NCBI RefSeq assembly: GCF_900103665.1
Contig: NZ_FNGY01000004.1
Location: forward strand, 515,951-579,950
Origin: Pedobacter steynii
GTDB taxonomy: Bacteria; Bacteroidota; Bacteroidia; Sphingobacteriales; Sphingobacteriaceae
Length of the DNA: 64,000 nucleotides
Reading direction: 5' to 3'
Below, one piece after another: positions 59,555 to 64,000 of the stretch. Each line of letters begins with the position of its first letter. The stretch's first letter is position 1. The position numbers and the translations under genes were made by a program. The notes below the pieces were generated by a model. The model was not told the DNA's origin. It saw nothing but the letters and a program-made list of their open reading frames with translations, and ran no database searches.

Positions 59555-62500
59555 CTAAATTCTATCTTTTACATCATACAAACAGTCTATTCTTTGAGCA
59601 GAATCGGCACAGATCAGGTCAATTAAAGACATTAAATGGCCAACATATTTATCCATAGTATCTTCCCCATAAACCGTTCTGTTATACCTGATGATGACAT
59701 ATAATTTATCCTGCATTTCAGTAAAGTCAAATGTCAGATCAAATCTGCTTTTGAACTTCATTTTACCTGGATAGGCAGTTATTTTGAGCTTTCCAAAGTT
59801 TGTTTGTTCACTGACGATTCCAGTCATATTGTGCAAAACCACCATTACATTAAACAGGGGCGCGCTGCCCTTACGGCCAACCGCTGCTAAATCATCTACA
59901 AGATTGTCAAATGGATAAGCCTGATGTTTAAAGCCCTCGAGTGTTACTTCTCTAATCCTGTTAAACAAATCATCATAACTATCTTCGGGCTCAAATTTGA
60001 ACCTGAGTGGCAGTGTATTTACATAATAGCCGATTTGGTTTTCTAAATCTATATGCTCCCTTCCTGACACCAATGTGCCGACGATAAGGTCCTGCTTTTC
60101 AGTATAAGCACTCAACAATGCATTTACAATAGTCAAGACTCCCATAAATAAACTTCCCCCATTCTTCTGACTCAGGGCCTTTAGTCCATGGTACGAAGGG
60201 GAGTCAATCACCAGATTTCTTGTCCCCCCGTTATATGGACTAACCGCAGATCGGTTTTCCGCTTCCGAAGGCCTGAAAACAGGCAACTCTCCGGAGAACT
60301 TTTCTAGCCAGTAGTCTTTATGATCCGCAAAAGAATTGGCTTTCAGCTTTGCTTGTTGCCAGACCGCGTAGTCTTTGTATTGTATCCTTAAAGGGCTCAA
60401 CTGAAGGTTTTCTCCTTTTAATAAGGCGTTATAATATAAAAACGTTTCTTTGATCATGATGCTCATGGACCAGCCGTCTCTAATAATATGATGCATATTA
60501 TAGGCAAAAACCCATTTGTGATCTTCCATTTGAAAAAGATGCGTTCTCAAGAGTGGTCCGGTTGTCAGATCAAAAATTTCAAAAGCATCTTTCTCTAATA
60601 ACTCATCCAATAATTCCTGTTGATCACCCAGCAGCCTTAAATCTCTAAAAACGAGACTAATTCCTGCTTCGGGCCCGGAAAGTACAAATTGACGAACTTC
60701 TCCACTTTCATCTCTTCTAAATACCGTCCTCAGCATTTCATGACGCAACACTAAACTTCTTAAGGCCCCTTCTAATGCATTCCGGTCCAGCGCTCCTTCC
60801 AATATTTTGACATCAGGTAAATTGTAGGAAATACTGGTTTCATAAGACTGACTTAAAGTCCATAAACGACGCTGTGCCGACGACAACACGTAATTTTCTG
60901 CTGGCGGGACCGGATCTATAGTTGAAAAAATTTCCTTTTCTTCCTGGCCGAGCAGGAAACCCTGTTCTTCCAATGTAGCAAGTTCAAACACATCACGCAA
61001 AGTGATTTTTACGTCAAACACTTTATGTAACTGATTGACCAGTCGGGTTGCTTTTAGGCTATCCCCTCCCAGTTCAAAGAAGTTGTCTTTCAGTCCGATA
61101 TTTTCTTTGTGGAGAATCTGTTCCCACAGCGCCACCAACTTTATTTCCACTTCAGTTTCAGGAGCTACGTAGGCCACCTTCTGATGACCATCTCCAGGCT
61201 TCAGCTCGAGCAAAGCCTGCTGATCGACCTTGCCATTGATGGTCAATGGGATGCTTTCCACCTGCACATATTGAAAGGGAACCATATAGACAGGTAAACT
61301 GTTCATTAAATGCGACCGCAGTTCAGCTCCGCTTAAATCCCTGCTGCCAACCACATAAGCTACCAGTTGCTGAGCCCCGGATTCATCCGGATTTAGCAAC
61401 ACCACGGCAAGCTCCACATCCGCATGCTGCTGCAAGCCATGTACAACCTCCCCCACTTCAATCCGGTAACCATTGATTTTCACCTGATCGTCTTTCCTGC
61501 CCAGGTATACCATATTCCCATCGGAAAGCCATTTTCCCAAATCACCCGTTTTGTACATCAGCGCATCCGGGGCATAAGGATCAGGAAGGAATCTCAACTT
61601 GGTCAATGTCTCATCATTCAGGTAACCTTTGGCCAACCCCGATCCGGAGATATAAATTTCCCCCGTAGTACCTGGGGGACAAAACCCAAGCCTGTCATTC
61701 AACAGATAAATCCGGGTATTGGAGATCGGTTTACCGATTAAAACAGACATCCCTTCACTCAGCTCGCTGACCATACAGCCCACTGTAGCCTCGGTAGGTC
61801 CGTATTCATTATAGATCCGGATAGATGGATTGATCTTTTTTAGTATCCCCACCTGTTCTTCAGTCAGCGCTTCTCCTCCTACAATGGCCACACTGACCGT
61901 TGCGGAACTGAGCTCCAGGTATTTTAAGACATTGATGTGGGAAGGGGTCAGCTTAACGCTGTTGATCCCTGAAGAAGCACCAAAACTATGCCGGAGTATC
62001 GCCGACAATTCCTCATACTGCTCATAAATAAACAACCGCCCGCCCTGTGTCAGCGAACAAAAAATACTCGTTACAGTGAGGTCAAAAGACAAAGAGGTGT
62101 ACAAACCGAAACAGACGGCCGTTATTCCATCAAAATAATGGCTGTTGGCCCATTGTATGTAATTGGAAAGACTGCCATGGCTGATGGCACATCCTTTTGG
62201 AATTCCTGTGGAACCGGAGGTATAGATCACATAAGCCAGGTCTGAACTGCCTGCGACAGCTTTAAAGCTTTCCGGAATCACCGCATTCAATCCTGCCAGT
62301 TGTACATCTATGGCGAAAACAGGTCCGGAAAAATAATCCAGATCGAAAATATGATCGGTCTGTGTAATTAAAACCCGGATCCCGGTATCGGTGCTCAGAA
62401 ATCCTTTTCTTAATTTGGGATAAGCAGGGTCAATCGGAACATAAGCCGCTCCGGATTTTAAAATCCCCAGAATAGCGATCACCATCCACTCCGTCCGCTC

Positions 62501-64000
62501 CAGTTCTATTCCAACGAGCTCATTCGCTTTAATATCATAAGTCTGATGAAGATAAAAAGCCAGCTGATCCGAAAGTACATCCAGCTCCTGATAAGTAACC
62601 GATCGGCCAGACATCGAAAGGGCGATCCCCTCAGGATTCTTTTTCACCTGTTCAGCGAAAATACCCAGCAGCGGCCGATAGGAAAGATCTGGTCCCTGAG
62701 GTATATTAAAATCAATCAGCTGCCGTTCTTTTTCTGCTGCCGTCAGGATGTCCAGTTCAGCAACCGGCAAGCCGGCTGAGCTTAAAACAGCGGTCAAAAG
62801 ATTTTCAAAATGAGTGGAAAGGGCTTCGACAACTGATCTGTCAAAAAGATCGGAATTGTATTCCAGGGATAAACCTAAGCCCCCGTCCAAATCATTAAAG
62901 TAAAATGTCAGGTCGAACTTACTTGCCAAACTCTCCTCCGCCATATAATTTCGCACCTTCAGTTCTGCAAGACCTTGAGGTGTTACAGTGACATCTGTCT
63001 TCAGGCTATGAAAATCTACCAGCACATCAAACAAGGGGTTGCGGCTCATATCCCGTTTCAGGTTGAGTTCTTCTACAAGTTTGTCGAAAGGATAAACCTG
63101 GTGATCGTAAGCATCAAGGGTGACTCCTTTTACGCCCCTGAACACTTCCAGGTAACTGTCCTTTCCACTGAACCGGTTGCGCAATGCCAATGTGTTGACA
63201 TAAAAACCGATCTGTCCTTCCAGGTCGGCATGTTCCCTGCCGGCAATCGGACTACCAACAATGATGTCCTCCTGACCGGCATAATGATAGAGCAATACAT
63301 TCACTGCAGCTATAAGCCCCATGAACAAAGTCCCTCCTTCTTCCTGACATAACAAACGCAGTCCTTCAGTCAGTTTAGTATCGATCTTTTTAAAAATGAG
63401 GCCTCCATTATAGGTTTTCACCGGCGGCCGCAAACCTTTAACAGGCAGATCCAGCACAGGAAGCTGACCTGAAAACTGGTCCATCCAGTAATTCTTATGA
63501 ATATGAAGCTGATCACCGCTTAATTCCGACTGCTGCCAGGCTGCATAATCTTTATACTGAATCCTTAAAGGCGCCAATGGCATTGCTGCTCCGGCCACAT
63601 AAGCATTGTACAACGACAACAATTCCCGTATCAATACGCCCATAGACCAGCCATCACTGATGATGTGCTGAACCACATAGCTGAACACCCACTGATGATC
63701 AGTAAGCTGGTAAAGACCTGCACGAAGCAATGGATAACGGCTCAGGTCAAAAGGACGGCGAAATTCTGCAGTGACCCGTTCTTTAACCACTTTATCACGA
63801 TCCGTCACAGCTCTGAAATCCTGGTAATCAATCTTAAAATCTACCGACTCAAAAGGCAGTATAAACTGGCGTACTTCCTCCGTTTCTTCCGATTCCTTAA
63901 ATACGGTCCGAAGAATTTCATGACGTTCAATCAGCGTTAGAAACGACCGTTCCAATGCCCCAATATTTAGCGCTCCTTCAAAAACATATACTCCGGGGAT
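59555..64000 (-). CDS. Non-ribosomal peptide synthetase, visible C-A-T-C, 5' end outside window
   Basis: 1481 codons visible; the frame stays open through 64000. Order: condensation domain (QHIISDGWS, catalytic second His kept), adenylation domain (YVIYTSGSTGIPKG, NEYGPTEATVG, YKTGDLGKWLSDGN, NGKVDQ), carrier domain (FELGGDSLK, Ser codon 61058-61060) and a second condensation domain (HHIIRDGWS) that ends the protein. By alignment to GrsA the ten-residue code reads D-L-T-K-I-G-E-V-G-K, one conservative change from the asparagine code DLTKLGEVGK. No epimerase or thioesterase domain is seen. A C-terminal condensation domain with no following module implies a partner protein or terminal condensation. 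Confidence 0.93.
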   Translation of the reverse strand: MPGVYVFEGALNIGALERSFLTLIERHEILRTVFKESEETEEVRQFILPFESVDFKIDYQDFRAVTDRDKVVKERVTAEFRRPFDLSRYPLLRAGLYQLTDHQWVFSYVVQHIISDGWSMGVLIRELLSLYNAYVAGAAMPLAPLRIQYKDYAAWQQSELSGDQLHIHKNYWMDQFSGQLPVLDLPVKGLRPPVKTYNGGLIFKKIDTKLTEGLRLLCQEEGGTLFMGLIAAVNVLLYHYAGQEDIIVGSPIAGREHADLEGQIGFYVNTLALRNRFSGKDSYLEVFRGVKGVTLDAYDHQVYPFDKLVEELNLKRDMSRNPLFDVLVDFHSLKTDVTVTPQGLAELKVRNYMAEESLASKFDLTFYFNDLDGGLGLSLEYNSDLFDRSVVEALSTHFENLLTAVLSSAGLPVAELDILTAAEKERQLIDFNIPQGPDLSYRPLLGIFAEQVKKNPEGIALSMSGRSVTYQELDVLSDQLAFYLHQTYDIKANELVGIELERTEWMVIAILGILKSGAAYVPIDPAYPKLRKGFLSTDTGIRVLITQTDHIFDLDYFSGPVFAIDVQLAGLNAVIPESFKAVAGSSDLAYVIYTSGSTGIPKGCAISHGSLSNYIQWANSHYFDGITAVCFGLYTSLSFDLTVTSIFCSLTQGGRLFIYEQYEELSAILRHSFGASSGINSVKLTPSHINVLKYLELSSATVSVAIVGGEALTEEQVGILKKINPSIRIYNEYGPTEATVGCMVSELSEGMSVLIGKPISNTRIYLLNDRLGFCPPGTTGEIYISGSGLAKGYLNDETLTKLRFLPDPYAPDALMYKTGDLGKWLSDGNMVYLGRKDDQVKINGYRIEVGEVVHGLQQHADVELAVVLLNPDESGAQQLVAYVVGSRDLSGAELRSHLMNSLPVYMVPFQYVQVESIPLTINGKVDQQALLELKPGDGHQKVAYVAPETEVEIKLVALWEQILHKENIGLKDNFFELGGDSLKATRLVNQLHKVFDVKITLRDVFELATLEEQGFLLGQEEKEIFSTIDPVPPAENYVLSSAQRRLWTLSQSYETSISYNLPDVKILEGALDRNALEGALRSLVLRHEMLRTVFRRDESGEVRQFVLSGPEAGISLVFRDLRLLGDQQELLDELLEKDAFEIFDLTTGPLLRTHLFQMEDHKWVFAYNMHHIIRDGWSMSIMIKETFLYYNALLKGENLQLSPLRIQYKDYAVWQQAKLKANSFADHKDYWLEKFSGELPVFRPSEAENRSAVSPYNGGTRNLVIDSPSYHGLKALSQKNGGSLFMGVLTIVNALLSAYTEKQDLIVGTLVSGREHIDLENQIGYYVNTLPLRFKFEPEDSYDDLFNRIREVTLEGFKHQAYPFDNLVDDLAAVGRKGSAPLFNVMVVLHNMTGIVSEQTNFGKLKITAYPGKMKFKSRFDLTFDFTEMQDKLYVIIRYNRTVYGEDTMDKYVGHLMSLIDLICADSAQRIDCLYDVKDRI

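Noticed and set aside
1..64000. tRNA, rRNA, insertion sequences, integrases, prophage genes or attachment sites
   Set aside because: None was recognised by eye; no transposase-like protein or paired terminal repeat was seen. Short RNA genes could be missed without a covariance search.

Overview
The window looks like chromosome of a Sphingobacteriaceae member, most likely Pedobacter or a close relative. The support is two SusC/SusD pairs, a hybrid two-component system, an ECF sigma/FecR pair, TAnnTTTG-type promoter boxes and A-rich leaders with few Shine-Dalgarno sites. No rRNA, tRNA, CRISPR or insertion sequence was recognised. Both window edges cut genes: a MocR regulator on the left and an NRPS on the right.

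Layout. (1) 1-2557: MocR-type regulator divergent from a paiB-paiA-like pair. (2) 2565-4596: secreted esterase and a membrane-anchored AraC-type regulator. (3) 4716-23972: an alpha-xyloside/xylose locus. A GH31 enzyme with a PA14 insert, SusC, SusD and a surface lipoprotein form a polysaccharide-utilisation unit. Next to it are an HTCS sensor, a LacI regulator and divergent xylB-xylA-symporter genes. Xylose released in the periplasm can be imported, isomerised and phosphorylated. (4) 23998-42059: a compact nitrate-assimilation island. It holds cobA (siroheme), nirB-nirD, a nitrate transporter, a nitrate reductase fused to its own flavin reductase, a rubredoxin-tailed half-nitrite-reductase-like protein, a TSUP permease, and molybdenum-cofactor genes (moaA, moaC-mogA fusion, moaD, moaE, moeA, moeB, mobA). 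A Cys-rich Crp/Fnr regulator ends it, and an FNR-like site lies before nirB. (5) 42158-49886: a YdcF-family protein and a second SusC/SusD pair behind an ECF sigma/FecR pair, with no carbohydrate enzyme.

(6) 50002-64000: the most notable region, an NRPS gene cluster on the minus strand. In transcription order it encodes an NRPS (C-A-T-C visible; A-domain code reads as asparagine), a GlcD-type FAD oxidase, a phenylalanine-hydroxylase/aminotransferase fusion, a hydroxymandelate-synthase-like dioxygenase, a type II thioesterase, an outer-membrane beta-barrel receptor and a CmlA-like diiron beta-hydroxylase. Together these can be read as a self-contained route from phenylalanine through tyrosine, 4-hydroxyphenylpyruvate, 4-hydroxymandelate and 4-hydroxyphenylglyoxylate to 4-hydroxyphenylglycine, feeding a peptide assembly line. 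The first and last enzymatic steps are fused in one protein. Functions are inferred from motifs and context only; no database search was possible.
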